NCBI GenBank assembly: GCA_020632295.1
Contig: JACKFU010000002.1
Location: 62,001 to 126,000 of the forward strand
Length of the DNA stretch: 64,000 nt
Origin: Candidatus Peribacteria bacterium
Lineage (GTDB): Bacteria > Patescibacteriota > Gracilibacteria > Peribacterales > Peribacteraceae
Reading direction: 5' to 3'
In this document: piece by piece, positions 27,721 through 36,453 of the stretch
Numbering within the stretch: position 1 is the stretch's first letter
How the letters are laid out: every line of letters starts with the position of its first letter
Notes under the pieces: generated by a model
What the model was told of the DNA's origin: nothing
Database searches by the model: none
Seen by the model: only the letters and a program-made list of their open reading frames with translations
Made by a program: the position numbers and the translations under genes

Positions 27721-28143
27721 ATGTGTTGTGACATGAAAAATCCAAAGACTGCGATGAAGATGGTTACCATCGTCTCGTTTGGTCTTTCTCTTCTTCTTGT
27801 GGGCGTCGCTCACTACATGACTATCGGTGATTTTGTCATGATGGTGTCCGATAGCCTTGGGCCACTGTCTATGCTCGGTACCATTTGGGCATATATTCTT
27901 CCTGGTCTTATGATTGTTGGAGGAGCTCTATTTGTTGTTGGAATGTATAAGCATATTGCTGCATGGTGCAGCGGTATTGCTCTGGGATCCATTCCTGTAG
28001 GCATGCTATTAAAGCCAGTACTTGGTAATGCTGGACTCGGCGAAGTGATGCCATTTGCGATTAATGCATTTGTCTGGTTACTTGTTTATGTGTTTGTTGT
28101 AAAGATGTGCTGCTGCTGCGGTGGTAGCTGTGAGAAGAAATAA
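27721..28143 (+). CDS. Hypothetical membrane protein with a cysteine cluster
   Basis: The 140-residue protein has four hydrophobic helices (about residues 14-35, 45-70, 75-100 and 110-130). It ends in a cysteine-rich tail (KMCCCCGGSCEKK), and two Cys follow the first Met. The cluster could bind metal or be lipid-modified; I know of no family. The ATG at 27721 and the one four codons later (27733) are both plausible. A bidirectional terminator follows at 28153-28188. Confidence 0.6.
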   Translation: MCCDMKNPKTAMKMVTIVSFGLSLLLVGVAHYMTIGDFVMMVSDSLGPLSMLGTIWAYILPGLMIVGGALFVVGMYKHIAAWCSGIALGSIPVGMLLKPVLGNAGLGEVMPFAINAFVWLLVYVFVVKMCCCCGGSCEKK

Positions 28144-28152
28144 TAATCGCAT

Positions 28153-28188
28153 TAAAAAACCGATGAGTATACTCATCGGTTTTTTTTG
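28153..28188. terminator. Bidirectional terminator between convergent genes
   Basis: ACCGATGAGT (28159-28168) pairs with ACTCATCGGT (28171-28180), flanked by six As and eight Ts. It serves the membrane-protein gene on the plus strand and clpP on the minus strand. Confidence 0.9.
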
Positions 28189-28192
28189 TTCA

Positions 28193-28828
28193 CTACTTAA
28201 TTATTTTATCAATGAGTCCGTATTTAAGAGCGGCGTCTGCCATCATAAAGTTGTCACGTTCTGTATCAACTTCTACTTTCTCCAGTGGTTGACCAGTGTG
28301 CTTTGCAATCATCTGATTCAGAAGCTTTTTGGTCTTTACGATATGGTCTGCATGGATAGCAATATCAGTTGCTTGTCCCTGCGCTCCACCGAGTGGTTGG
28401 TGGATCATAATCTCAGAGTGGGGGAGTGCGAAGCGCTTTCCTTTCGCGCCACCAAGTAAAATGAGCGCACCACCAGAAGCTGCCATTCCAAGACACACCG
28501 TTGAAACATCTGGTTTAATAAGTTGCATCGTGTCGTACATTGCAAGGGTTGATGTCACCTGACCGCCTGGGGAGTTTACGTAGAGCGTAATATCTTTCTC
28601 GCTATCTTCTTTTTCGAGGAAGAGGAGCTGTGCGATAACAGAGTTCGCAATGGTGTCTTCTATTCCTTGACCAAGGAAGATGATACGTTCCTCAAGGAGG
28701 CGAGAGTAGATGTCGTAGACTCGCTCACCAAATTGCGTCTTTTCGATGACGCTAGGAACGAGAGTGTTTTGCGGGGTGATAGATCCATTGAAGATTCCGC
28801 CGTAGATAGATTGGAGTTGTGTATGCAT
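28193..28828 (-). CDS. clpP: ATP-dependent Clp protease proteolytic subunit
   Basis: ClpP forms the barrel-shaped peptidase fed by Clp ATPases. The 211-residue protein keeps the catalytic triad: Ser in LGMAASGGALI (about residue 113), His in MIHQPLGGAQGQATDI (about 138), and Asp in TERDNFMMA (about 190). The residue after the nucleophile is Gly instead of the usual Met. TATACT lies six bases upstream of the ATG. The gene ends at a bidirectional terminator. No Clp ATPase is nearby. Confidence 0.95.
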   Translation of the reverse strand: MHTQLQSIYGGIFNGSITPQNTLVPSVIEKTQFGERVYDIYSRLLEERIIFLGQGIEDTIANSVIAQLLFLEKEDSEKDITLYVNSPGGQVTSTLAMYDTMQLIKPDVSTVCLGMAASGGALILLGGAKGKRFALPHSEIMIHQPLGGAQGQATDIAIHADHIVKTKKLLNQMIAKHTGQPLEKVEVDTERDNFMMADAALKYGLIDKIIK

Positions 28829-28854
28829 AGGTATAGTATATCGTTTTTCGTACT

Positions 28855-29601
28855 ATGACTCTAGATAAGCAAACTTGGCAAAGTATGATAAGCGATCATC
28901 TAAAGGATGCTGAACATCCCCTTATTGTTATCCTTGGGCCAACAGCATCGGGGAAGACGGGGTTTTCCATAGAGGTTGCGAAGTGGCTTCAGAATGCCGA
29001 TATCATCAACGCCGATTCCAGGCAGCTCTACAGGGGGATGGATATTGGGACTGCAAAGATTACGCTGGAACAGATGCAGGGAATCCCTCATCATTTGCTA
29101 GACGTTCTAGATCCACGTGAACAATCTACTGCTGGTGGTTACAAGAAGGCGGCTGAGGCAATAATTGATGAGATAATTGAGCAAGAAAAGGTTCCGGTAC
29201 TGGTTGGTGGATCTATGTTGTACATCGCAGCGATAACTGATGGACTTAGTTTCGACCCATCTAAGAGAGATGAGTTGCGATCTCCGGAATCGAAGTGCAA
29301 GTACGACCTTCTCATTATTGGCTTAGGAAAGAAGAGAGATGAAGTTGTTGAAAAAATTAACAACAGAACATCTCTTCTATTTGATGCCGGATGGGTCGAT
29401 GAAGTGAAAACGTTACTTACGCAAGGGTACACGACCAGTGACCCTGGATTCGTTGCCTGTGGATATCGCGAAATTGCTCAGTATTTGCAAGATGGTGGTG
29501 ACCTTGCGGTACTGCAAGAAGACATTGCAGCAAAGACTCGTCAGTATGCACGGAGGCAGATGACATGGTGGAGAGGGGATACGAGGATCAATTGGCTTTA
29601 G
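28855..29601 (+). CDS. miaA: tRNA dimethylallyltransferase, short form
   Basis: MiaA prenylates A37 of tRNAs reading UNN codons. At 248 residues it is shorter than usual (about 300). The P-loop GPTASGKT (about 28-35), INADSRQLYRGMDIGTAK (about 52), the DVLDP motif, GGSMLYI, and the C-terminal ARRQMTWWRGD are intact. The missing length lies in the central insertion (tRNA-binding) domain, which is reduced to a few helices. It diverges from clpP and overlaps a convergent small gene by 14 bases. Confidence 0.9.
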   Translation: MTLDKQTWQSMISDHLKDAEHPLIVILGPTASGKTGFSIEVAKWLQNADIINADSRQLYRGMDIGTAKITLEQMQGIPHHLLDVLDPREQSTAGGYKKAAEAIIDEIIEQEKVPVLVGGSMLYIAAITDGLSFDPSKRDELRSPESKCKYDLLIIGLGKKRDEVVEKINNRTSLLFDAGWVDEVKTLLTQGYTTSDPGFVACGYREIAQYLQDGGDLAVLQEDIAAKTRQYARRQMTWWRGDTRINWL

Positions 29602-29827
29602 TTATTTCTTTTCTGAGTGCGACCAGTTTATTGGCCGTTATTTTTTTTACTTCTTCTTTTTCAACCATCGACTCAAGCACTCGTCGCTTTTGGCTAATTG
29701 ATGTCATCATTTCCTTCTTTTTGCTTTCATTGGTTTCTTTCTGCAGACGGTCGAGATCCGACTTAATGTCCGTTGCACCTTGCTTGAGAACTTCAATGGT
29801 ACTTTTCATATGCATTGAGAATATCAC
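29588..29827 (-). CDS. Small coiled-coil protein, unknown
   Basis: The 79-residue highly charged protein is almost certainly helical, with heptad-like spacing through most of its length. It has no motif I recognise. The GTG start overlaps the stop of the upstream gene by one base (TAGTG), which indicates translational coupling; Met5 or Met7 are alternatives. Confidence 0.55.
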   Translation of the reverse strand: MIFSMHMKSTIEVLKQGATDIKSDLDRLQKETNESKKKEMMTSISQKRRVLESMVEKEEVKKITANKLVALRKEITKAN

Positions 29828-30213
29828 TAAAACTTAAAGACGTCATGATGCTTTTCGATCTGTTGCTTGCTTTGCCAGAGCTGCTCCACCATGGTTTGGA
29901 GCTGTGGTGACTCATCTGGTGTTTCTTTTGAAGCCATAAACTCCGCGATGATGCGTACCTGACCGGCAATATTTTGGAGTGAGAGATCTGCTTTATCTTG
30001 CCACGCTTCGTCGAGCGTGTTGTAGATATCCATCTTTAAAAAACTCTTTGGATCGTAGGGGTCTATTTCTCCGGACGCTAATAGTGATTGCAGTGTTTTG
30101 AGAAAACTCTTGTGTTCTTCATCCATAGAACCAGCAACTGGCGCGCCCGCTTTCTTCTGGTCTTCTAGGGAGAGATTCTCAGCCGATGCAACCTGCTGCG
30201 CAAAATCTGTCAT
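29827..30213 (-). CDS. Hypothetical acidic helical protein
   Basis: The 128-residue protein begins MTDFAQQVASAENLSL and appears helical and soluble, with a Pro-rich patch (KETPDESPQ) near the C-terminus. No family is recognised. Met at 30213 is chosen because upstream codons encode a Tyr/Phe-rich stretch that overlaps the divergent gene's promoter. It is coupled to the small coiled-coil gene downstream. Confidence 0.6.
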   Translation of the reverse strand: MTDFAQQVASAENLSLEDQKKAGAPVAGSMDEEHKSFLKTLQSLLASGEIDPYDPKSFLKMDIYNTLDEAWQDKADLSLQNIAGQVRIIAEFMASKETPDESPQLQTMVEQLWQSKQQIEKHHDVFKF

Positions 30214-30244
30214 ATCGCTATCTATTATAGCAAATATCTGATAA

Positions 30245-30273
30245 TTGATAAACATGAAATAATATTGTATAAT
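30245..30273 (+). promoter_or_regulatory. Sigma70-type promoter of the His-rich membrane protein
   Basis: TTGATA (30245-30250), 17 bases, TATAAT (30268-30273). It supports the ATG at 30289 rather than one eight codons upstream. Confidence 0.6.
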
Positions 30274-30288
30274 ATATTTCAAATACAT

Positions 30289-30876
30289 ATGCAAACTCTC
30301 ATCGCTCCACTTCGGCACTTTGCCCATGAACATGATGATATCGCAGCGTTTCATGCAGCATTTCTCGTTCTTGCATTTTTAAGTGCAGGACTTTTTAACC
30401 TTGGTGCATTCGGTCTTGTGATTATTGCCCATATGTCTCTCGATGTTGTGAAGTACCGCGAGCGACATGGATGTACTTGGGCCGAAACTACCGAGGGCGC
30501 CTTACGCGAAAGTCTTGTTGATGTAACACTTCTTCTTGTAGGACTCGTGTTTTCTGTGTACTTACACCATAGCGTTGGTGTCTCCAGTCTTGCTGGCTTG
30601 ATGCATGCAGAAGTCGCAATGATTCGTAGCGTCGCTCTTCTTGTTCCGAAAATCAAAATTCTACACCACTTCCTCAAAATCGTATCGCATTTGCACCACT
30701 ACCTAGAACAGATACATCCAAGACATAGGGCAAAGTGGTCAGGACTGGATCATCTGTGTTTTTACTTTTGCGGAGTATCTATTCTCCTTCTTGTCTTTGC
30801 TGCGCCACTCATGAATGTGCACAGTGAGGTGGTGCTGTCTATCTTGCAACATGAGCTTGTTCCGTGGCACCTTTAA
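30289..30876 (+). CDS. Hypothetical His-rich membrane protein
   Basis: The 195-residue protein has about four membrane helices and many histidines near membrane boundaries (HFAHEHDD, YLHHS, HHFLKIVSHLHHY). This could suggest metal binding, but the motif pattern fits no family I know. It overlaps the convergent tsaE-HD gene by four bases. Confidence 0.6.
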   Translation: MQTLIAPLRHFAHEHDDIAAFHAAFLVLAFLSAGLFNLGAFGLVIIAHMSLDVVKYRERHGCTWAETTEGALRESLVDVTLLLVGLVFSVYLHHSVGVSSLAGLMHAEVAMIRSVALLVPKIKILHHFLKIVSHLHHYLEQIHPRHRAKWSGLDHLCFYFCGVSILLLVFAAPLMNVHSEVVLSILQHELVPWHL

Positions 30877-31850
30877 GGAAATATGGGGCCACTCGGAAAG
30901 AGTTCGCGCTCAATTTCCAGCACCTCTTCAAGCCAGCGTTTGCTTTCTTGTGTGGTTATCCCGCTAGCGTATCGTTCCTGGAAGTCATCAAATCGCTCTT
31001 GAACTGTGACGACCTTATCGTGCATGACACGTTTATCGGCGTAGTAGAGCAGTTTCTGTTCTATGGTTACCCTGTTTGGTGGAGAGAATGTTAGCCCATG
31101 GGCAATAACAATGTCTGCTAGTGCATCAAACCCGTGCTCTTTGAGAAATGCACTGCATGCTGCCTCGTGCCCAAGGTCTGTGTACCGTTCTTTATAGGTT
31201 GTCCAGATATCGGGGATATCTGTTTCTTTAAAATCGACAAAGCGAATAAGATCATGCAATTTTGCGGCAGTATTCAGTGCTTTCTTTCGTACAATTATGC
31301 CTTGGCTGAGAAGATAGTCCGCAAGTACCTGCGAGAATGTAGCGACTGCTTCGCAATGGTCGACAATATGAGGAGGGAGTTCTACGTCCTCCCGCCAGAG
31401 AGCGATAGTAGCCTCCAGAGGAAGAGGAATATCATTGAATGCAAGGGTGAGTGCTCTCCCATGTTTTGCTGTGTCCTCCGTAAGATGAATTCGAATGTCT
31501 CCCGGTATATTGCTTCTTTCTGGCCACTCAATACAGCGGAGAACTGCATCGTTATCGCATTCCTCAAGGAAGCGGATTGCTTCTTTTTCGTGCAGTCGAT
31601 AGAGATCGATATGGGCAATGGTTCCTACACTGCTTTCATAGCGTTGTTCTAACGCATAGGTGGGACTGGTTACAGGGTCAGTAACGCCGAGTCCCTGTAG
31701 AAAACCTTGAAGAAAGGTCGTTTTCCCTGCGCCAAGCTCCCCGGAGAGGGTTATTGTCAGCGGTGTTGTATAGAGACTCTGTGCAAGAGATTTTCCTGCA
31801 AGTTTTGTTAATTCTGCATTAGAGAGCCAAATAGAGACTGTTTCAACCAT
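30873..31850 (-). CDS. tsaE: TsaE ATPase fused to an HD-domain phosphohydrolase
   Basis: The N-terminal 150 residues are TsaE, the ATPase of the TsaBDE complex that makes t6A37 on tRNA. The Walker A loop is GELGAGKTT (about 38-46), followed by SPTYALEQRY, HIDLYRL and CIEWPER. Residues 165-325 are an HD-type domain with HIVDHCEAVA, AAKLHDLIRF, GHEAACSAFL and DIVIAHG. Stand-alone TsaE is about 150 residues, so this is a real fusion in one frame. HD domains usually cleave phosphoesters; the substrate here is unknown. Confidence 0.85.
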   Translation of the reverse strand: MVETVSIWLSNAELTKLAGKSLAQSLYTTPLTITLSGELGAGKTTFLQGFLQGLGVTDPVTSPTYALEQRYESSVGTIAHIDLYRLHEKEAIRFLEECDNDAVLRCIEWPERSNIPGDIRIHLTEDTAKHGRALTLAFNDIPLPLEATIALWREDVELPPHIVDHCEAVATFSQVLADYLLSQGIIVRKKALNTAAKLHDLIRFVDFKETDIPDIWTTYKERYTDLGHEAACSAFLKEHGFDALADIVIAHGLTFSPPNRVTIEQKLLYYADKRVMHDKVVTVQERFDDFQERYASGITTQESKRWLEEVLEIERELFPSGPIFP

Positions 31851-31878
31851 TGTTAAAAATTGAAAAAAGTGTTATAAT
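31850..31878 (+). promoter_or_regulatory. Promoter of the M23 peptidase gene
   Basis: TTGTTA (31850-31855), 17 bases, TATAAT (31873-31878), ahead of the ATG at 31901. Confidence 0.55.
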
Positions 31879-31900
31879 AGATATGTAAAACAAACATAAC

Positions 31901-33241
31901 ATGAAAGGTCTTCAGACTCAAAAAAGCGTCGGGTTTAAGCAGTCGAGTTTGCACAGCAAGCGCGAGCCGCACCCAACAGTCTTTTTGAAACAGAGGACAT
32001 CGTTCTGGATTGCAACGTTGTCGCTGTTTACCTTTGTTGTGGGAAATATGGTGGGGCAACATGGTTGGTATGCGTTCATGGCGTCGGTTCTTGGAGAAGA
32101 GGATAACACAGTTATCGCCTATACTGGCACAGTTGCTCCGTTTGAATATGTCGTCGATTATGGTTGTTGGGCGAGGTTCGGCGGAGACTATAAAGTACAT
32201 ACCTACCGCCAAGCCCCCAAAGAGTGTCTCGAGCCTATGCCAGCATATACGTCTTCAGAGAATAGAAGTGACGTTTTCTCGATGCAGTATATGAGCAGTT
32301 ATCAAAAAACCACAGAGGGAACAGGGACACATGCAGGTGTTGATATACGTGTCCCGGTTGGCACGCCAGTTCATGCAGTGATGAATGGGCGTGTCCTTTC
32401 TGCAGGGGACCAGCGAACTGGCTTTGGTAAGTATATTGTCATTGAGCACCCTGATGTACCAAGTCCCGAAGATCCAGAGCAAAAGACTGTTACGCTTTAC
32501 TCGACCTATGCGCACTTAAGTGCACAGTATGTCACTGACGGAGAAATCATTCATAAAGGAGATACCATCGCTCTTTCTGGGCAGTCTGGAAATGTGACCG
32601 GTCCTCACCTTCATTTTAGTATTGAGCGTAATGATGCTCCGTACTATCCGTACTACCCAAGCTCAATGGCAGATGGATATAAGTACTCGGTAAACCCACT
32701 TCTGTATGTACAGAGTGATTATAGCCCTCAGACAGAAACAGTTCTCATTGCTGACGTAAGAAAGCCTTCTGCAACAGAGAGCCCTAAAACAATTATTGCA
32801 CGATTACAAAGTCGTAGAGAGCAGCGCCTTACAGAACGTTTGGCACTCCTTGAAGAGCAACGAACAGAGCCTACGGTTGTTGCTGTAGCACCTGTGACAA
32901 CCGTTGTTCAGTCTGATGAATCGGTTACTGTAGCTGCCTCCGGACGGGTGGATACCGTTGAGATTATCCATGATGGTTCGTATTCCACTCGCGGTTGGGA
33001 GACGGTTACCGTTCGACTTCTTGATAGCGATGGAAACATTGTTACTGCACCACGCATGGATACCGATTTGTATCTCCGTACAGAGTTTGGCTCTGCAGAG
33101 TTCCGACCTGCAGTCCTTTCTCCTCTTGATTTCACACGTGGGGAAGCTACTGTTCATGTTCTTCCACGAGGGCGTAGAACGCTTGTCATAAAAATTATGC
33201 CATATGGTGTTATCAGTTCCCCGTTGAAGTATGAGTCGTAA
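31901..33241 (+). CDS. M23-family (LytM-type) metallopeptidase
   Basis: A predicted cell-wall endopeptidase of 446 residues. A cytoplasmic N-terminus is followed by one membrane helix (about 33-55). The M23 domain (about 140-270) has the zinc motif HAGVDIRV and the catalytic HLHF (GPHLHFSIERND), so it should be active. A long C-terminal beta-domain (about 300-446) resembles an Ig-like fold (VDTVEIIHDGSYSTRGWETVTVRLLDSDGNIV). Its end overlaps the next gene by 11 bases. Confidence 0.9.
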   Translation: MKGLQTQKSVGFKQSSLHSKREPHPTVFLKQRTSFWIATLSLFTFVVGNMVGQHGWYAFMASVLGEEDNTVIAYTGTVAPFEYVVDYGCWARFGGDYKVHTYRQAPKECLEPMPAYTSSENRSDVFSMQYMSSYQKTTEGTGTHAGVDIRVPVGTPVHAVMNGRVLSAGDQRTGFGKYIVIEHPDVPSPEDPEQKTVTLYSTYAHLSAQYVTDGEIIHKGDTIALSGQSGNVTGPHLHFSIERNDAPYYPYYPSSMADGYKYSVNPLLYVQSDYSPQTETVLIADVRKPSATESPKTIIARLQSRREQRLTERLALLEEQRTEPTVVAVAPVTTVVQSDESVTVAASGRVDTVEIIHDGSYSTRGWETVTVRLLDSDGNIVTAPRMDTDLYLRTEFGSAEFRPAVLSPLDFTRGEATVHVLPRGRRTLVIKIMPYGVISSPLKYES

Positions 33242-33764
33242 CTCTGATCGTTCTTTACGTATCCGTAGCCATATTGAGGCAGCAAATCTAGCCAACCAGA
33301 TGCGAGGCACTTTAGCACTCCTAAACGATCTGCATGTTACGGATGATGCGTTCCAGCAACAGATGAATGTTATTCGTTCCGAATCTTTGAATACGTACGA
33401 AGCCGTTCGCAATGCACTTTCGCAATCGCAATCTGTAGCTCATGAACGAGAAACAATACTTGAGCGTACCACTTCAACAATTGCAGATGTTATTGCAGAG
33501 TATAGCCTGCCTGTAACCCATCGGTACATTGATGATATTGTTCAGGGGGAGCAATACATACTTGCGCAAGATTTTCATATGTTGTTTGATGGTGAGGAGT
33601 CCTCCAGTGCAGCGCAGGCAATCAATATTCGCAAGGGGACTACTCTGTTTTTTCCATCATCGCCCGCACGGGAGATTCAGATAGAAACGAAAGAGATTCT
33701 TCTGACGCTTCCTCGAGAGATGTTTCCTGCATCGGGAATCCTTGTACGCAGACAGAAGACATAG
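33231..33764 (+). CDS. Hypothetical protein coupled to the M23 gene
   Basis: The 177-residue protein starts inside the M23 gene (11-base overlap), so it is very likely co-translated. The N-terminal two thirds look helical, the last third beta-rich. No signal peptide, membrane helix or known motif is visible. Confidence 0.65.
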   Translation: MSRNSDRSLRIRSHIEAANLANQMRGTLALLNDLHVTDDAFQQQMNVIRSESLNTYEAVRNALSQSQSVAHERETILERTTSTIADVIAEYSLPVTHRYIDDIVQGEQYILAQDFHMLFDGEESSSAAQAINIRKGTTLFFPSSPAREIQIETKEILLTLPREMFPASGILVRRQKT

Positions 33765-33767
33765 CGT

Positions 33768-34814
33768 TTAGCTTTTAGAGGTATACAAGCTTAATAATAG
33801 CATCACAGCAAACAGCACCCCTGCCGCAACCATTTTTTGCGTCGTCGAAAAAAACAACGCTGCTGTACCAAAGAGCGTACCGAGTCCTGCCGTTAGAGTA
33901 ATAATCATTCTACTACTCCATCGTTTTCTCAGAAGTCTATGGTGGAGATGTTCATCGGTACTATTTCCTCGGAGTGGGTTATGTTTCTTGAGGATACGGC
34001 GCACTATGACGATTGCTAAATCGATAAGCGGAACGCCCAGCACAAGAAATGCTGTTGCTACTTTTCCACCGGAATAGATGGTGAGCACACCAAGCATCAG
34101 ACCAAAAAACATTGCACCGGTATCGCCCATGAGGACTTTATTTGGTGGAAAATCAAAGAGAAGCCCGGCGGCTGCAATTCCTGCGAGAATAAAGGCAATA
34201 AGGGCAACCTCTGGTTGTTGAACACGGTCGCTCATCGCAAGGCTGCCAATTACGAGGAATCCGATGGTACTTAGTGTACTTACTTGGCCGGGGATTCCAT
34301 CGAACCAGTTTAATGCATTCATCGTTATCATCAGCCAGATGATAGTAAAGATGCCACTCCAAAGAGGGAGAACAAGTGGAAAGCGGAAAGAGGAAAGCGG
34401 AAAGAGGATATTGATGGTGTCTAAGTTAATCATGCCATCGGCAAGGAGGGGATTTGTGAGTGTGTAGATGCGAGATCCTGTTGCAAAGATAATAAATGCA
34501 ATGAGCGCTTGTCCTACAAGTCTTACCGCAGGGTGTATGGTGTATCGATCATCAAGAAAACTTATCAGGGTAAGTAATAGGATAGAAATGGCAATACCTG
34601 CAGATTGCAGAGTCCATGGAGCGGTGTATCCGAAAATGAGGAGAAAGGTAAGAATGGAAAGAATGCCCGTAGGGTAGGGGATTGCGTTGCGAGAGAGGCC
34701 GTAGCGCTTTGGGAAATCGAGTAGTCCGATTGTTGGAAAATCCCGCAGTGCAATGAGATGTAACACACTACACAATGTAAAAGCAAAAATGGGCAAGATA
34801 ATCAGTGCATTCAT
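33768..34814 (-). CDS. Polyprenyl-phosphate HexNAc-1-phosphate transferase (WecA/TagO-like)
   Basis: The enzyme family loads a sugar-1-phosphate on undecaprenyl phosphate to start wall glycopolymer or O-antigen-like synthesis. The 348-residue protein has about ten membrane helices and family motifs: FLDDRY (about 88), NALNWFDGIPG (about 167), KVLMGDTGAMFFGL (about 231), and DEHLHHRLL (about 291). A heptamer repeat adds PLSSFRFPLV near residue 140. MraY is less likely because of the HLHHRLL motif. A GATAAT box lies eight bases upstream. Confidence 0.88.
   Translation of the reverse strand: MNALIILPIFAFTLCSVLHLIALRDFPTIGLLDFPKRYGLSRNAIPYPTGILSILTFLLIFGYTAPWTLQSAGIAISILLLTLISFLDDRYTIHPAVRLVGQALIAFIIFATGSRIYTLTNPLLADGMINLDTINILFPLSSFRFPLVLPLWSGIFTIIWLMITMNALNWFDGIPGQVSTLSTIGFLVIGSLAMSDRVQQPEVALIAFILAGIAAAGLLFDFPPNKVLMGDTGAMFFGLMLGVLTIYSGGKVATAFLVLGVPLIDLAIVIVRRILKKHNPLRGNSTDEHLHHRLLRKRWSSRMIITLTAGLGTLFGTAALFFSTTQKMVAAGVLFAVMLLLSLYTSKS
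34376..34408. repeat. Heptamer tandem repeat inside the WecA-like gene
   Basis: GGAAAGC and GGAAAGA alternate for about four units. The minus-strand translation gives a low-complexity PLSSFRFPL insert. Confidence 0.8.
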
Positions 34815-34840
34815 GCGCCTGCATTATCTACTATCCTCCT

Positions 34841-35203
34841 ATGACACGACAACTGTTTGGCATTGTTGGTTCTGTTGACGATGTATCTGCTATGAAGCGG
34901 GAGTGGAATGCGTACTTTGCAAAACAAGAGATGGATGCATTCATGGATAGTTATCCCACAAAGGAGGAGGAGCTTCCTGAACGTCTTAGCGAGATGTTTC
35001 ACTTCGATCGTCGAGGATATATTGTCGGAAAATCGCTTCAGAAAGCCATAATTCCTTTATTAGATTCTTTAGATAGTTCTGTAGGGGAGGGGAGTGTCGA
35101 TACTGTAACTAATACTGATGGCGTATTGAACGGTTCCTGGACAGGCGGTGATAATGATCAACGAAAAACTCTCTGGCTACTGAACACAATTTCATTACAA
35201 TAA
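34841..35203 (+). CDS. Hypothetical protein upstream of pgk
   Basis: The 120-residue soluble protein is unrecognised; the N-terminus (QLFGIVGSVDDVS) hints at an alpha/beta fold, but no binding loop is clear. The ATG at 34841 follows TACTAT by six bases. It ends five bases before pgk, so the two are co-transcribed, though pgk also has a TACAAT box of its own. Confidence 0.55.
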   Translation: MTRQLFGIVGSVDDVSAMKREWNAYFAKQEMDAFMDSYPTKEEELPERLSEMFHFDRRGYIVGKSLQKAIIPLLDSLDSSVGEGSVDTVTNTDGVLNGSWTGGDNDQRKTLWLLNTISLQ

Positions 35204-35207
35204 TTTT

Positions 35208-36416
35208 ATGAGTTATCCAACACTTGACACTGCCGATCTCCAAGGAAAGAAAGTTTTACTCCGCGCAGGATTTGACGTACCCATCGTCGATGGTGTTGTG
35301 CACGATGCGACGCGTATCGAAGCAAATCTTCCTACGATGCGGTTCATTCTTGATGCAGGCGCATCACTCATTATCATGGCGCATCAAGGGAGACCAAAAG
35401 GCGAGCCAGACCCTCAGTTTAGTCAGAAGCCACTTGTCCCCGTTCTTGAAAAGCTTCTTGGTGTTTCTGTTCAGTTTGCAGAAGTATGTGACGGTCAAGA
35501 TGCACAGACCAAGGCAGCTGCTTTGCAACCAGGAGGTGTACTACTTCTCGAGAATCTGCGTTTTGATGAAGGGGAGAAGAGTAAAAATAGCATCCTTCGT
35601 GATGCATTTGGTAAGAGGCTTGCAGCGCTTGCTGACGTGTATGTCAACGATGCTTTTACCAACTGCCATCGAGACCATGCATCGATGACATCGGTTCCCA
35701 AATTTATGAAGGAGAAGTATATGGGTTTTACTGTGCAAACAGAAGTCGAAGGTCTATCGAAGGCGGTGCATAACCCGACGCGACCACTGACACTTATTAT
35801 TTCTGGTTTAAAAATGGAGACAAAAGTACCAGTTATCGAGCAGTTTCTTGCTCAGGGTGATGATATTTTAGTGGGAGGAGGAGTTGCAAACACGATGCTT
35901 TGTGCTGCAGGAAAAGAAATGGCTAAGAGTAAAGTTGATGATGAGTTTGTGCAAAAGGGAAAGGAAATTCTTGATGAAAGTGCAAGTTGTGACTCCGCTA
36001 CGATTCACCTGCCCGTTGATGGTGTATGTGCCACTTCCCCTGACGCTGAAGTACAGGAGTGCGCCATTGGTATGTTTTCCCCTGACATGATTATGTTCGA
36101 TATTGGGCCGGAGACAATAGAGCAGTTTACGCGTGTTATTGCTGCATCAAAAACTGTGGTGTGGAACGGTCCAATGGGAATGTACGAACATGAAAAGTTT
36201 GCAAAGGGTAGTAAAGCTATTGCTGAAGCAGTTCGTAGTGCAACAACGCGAGGTGCAGTCACAATTATTGGCGGCGGGGATACTCTCGACTTTCATGATA
36301 CGTATGGCTATGACTTAGATGGTTATACATTCGTCAGCACTGCTGGCGGAGCGATGCTGGATTTTATTTCGGGTAAAGAACTTCCTGCACTCAAAGCACT
36401 TGCGCTGAACAGTTAA
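35208..36416 (+). CDS. pgk: Phosphoglycerate kinase
   Basis: PGK makes ATP from 1,3-bisphosphoglycerate in glycolysis. The 402-residue protein has the full two-domain layout: RAGFDVPIVDG (about 19), AHQGRPKG (about 63), DVYVNDAFTNCHRDHAS (about 145), the nucleotide-binding segments VVWNGPMGMYE (about 319) and GGGDTLDF (about 353), and STAGGAMLDFISGKELP at the C-terminus. Several motifs deviate from the usual (AHQGRPKG for SHLGRPKG). TACAAT (35196-35201) lies six bases before the ATG. Confidence 0.95.
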   Translation: MSYPTLDTADLQGKKVLLRAGFDVPIVDGVVHDATRIEANLPTMRFILDAGASLIIMAHQGRPKGEPDPQFSQKPLVPVLEKLLGVSVQFAEVCDGQDAQTKAAALQPGGVLLLENLRFDEGEKSKNSILRDAFGKRLAALADVYVNDAFTNCHRDHASMTSVPKFMKEKYMGFTVQTEVEGLSKAVHNPTRPLTLIISGLKMETKVPVIEQFLAQGDDILVGGGVANTMLCAAGKEMAKSKVDDEFVQKGKEILDESASCDSATIHLPVDGVCATSPDAEVQECAIGMFSPDMIMFDIGPETIEQFTRVIAASKTVVWNGPMGMYEHEKFAKGSKAIAEAVRSATTRGAVTIIGGGDTLDFHDTYGYDLDGYTFVSTAGGAMLDFISGKELPALKALALNS

Positions 36417-36438
36417 CTGTTAACAGTTAACAGTTAAC
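36407..36438. repeat. AACAGTT heptamer repeat downstream of pgk
   Basis: Four units (AACAGTT, AACTGTT, AACAGTT, AACAGTT) overlap the pgk 3' end. One unit pair is palindromic. Confidence 0.8.
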
Positions 36439-36453
36439 GCTATCCTGTACGGG

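Noticed and set aside
29344..29365. Palindrome-like GTTGTT...AACAAC in miaA
   Set aside because: Arms and spacing differ from the TTGTTGT-N8-ACAACAA family, and the bases encode a segment normally conserved in MiaA.
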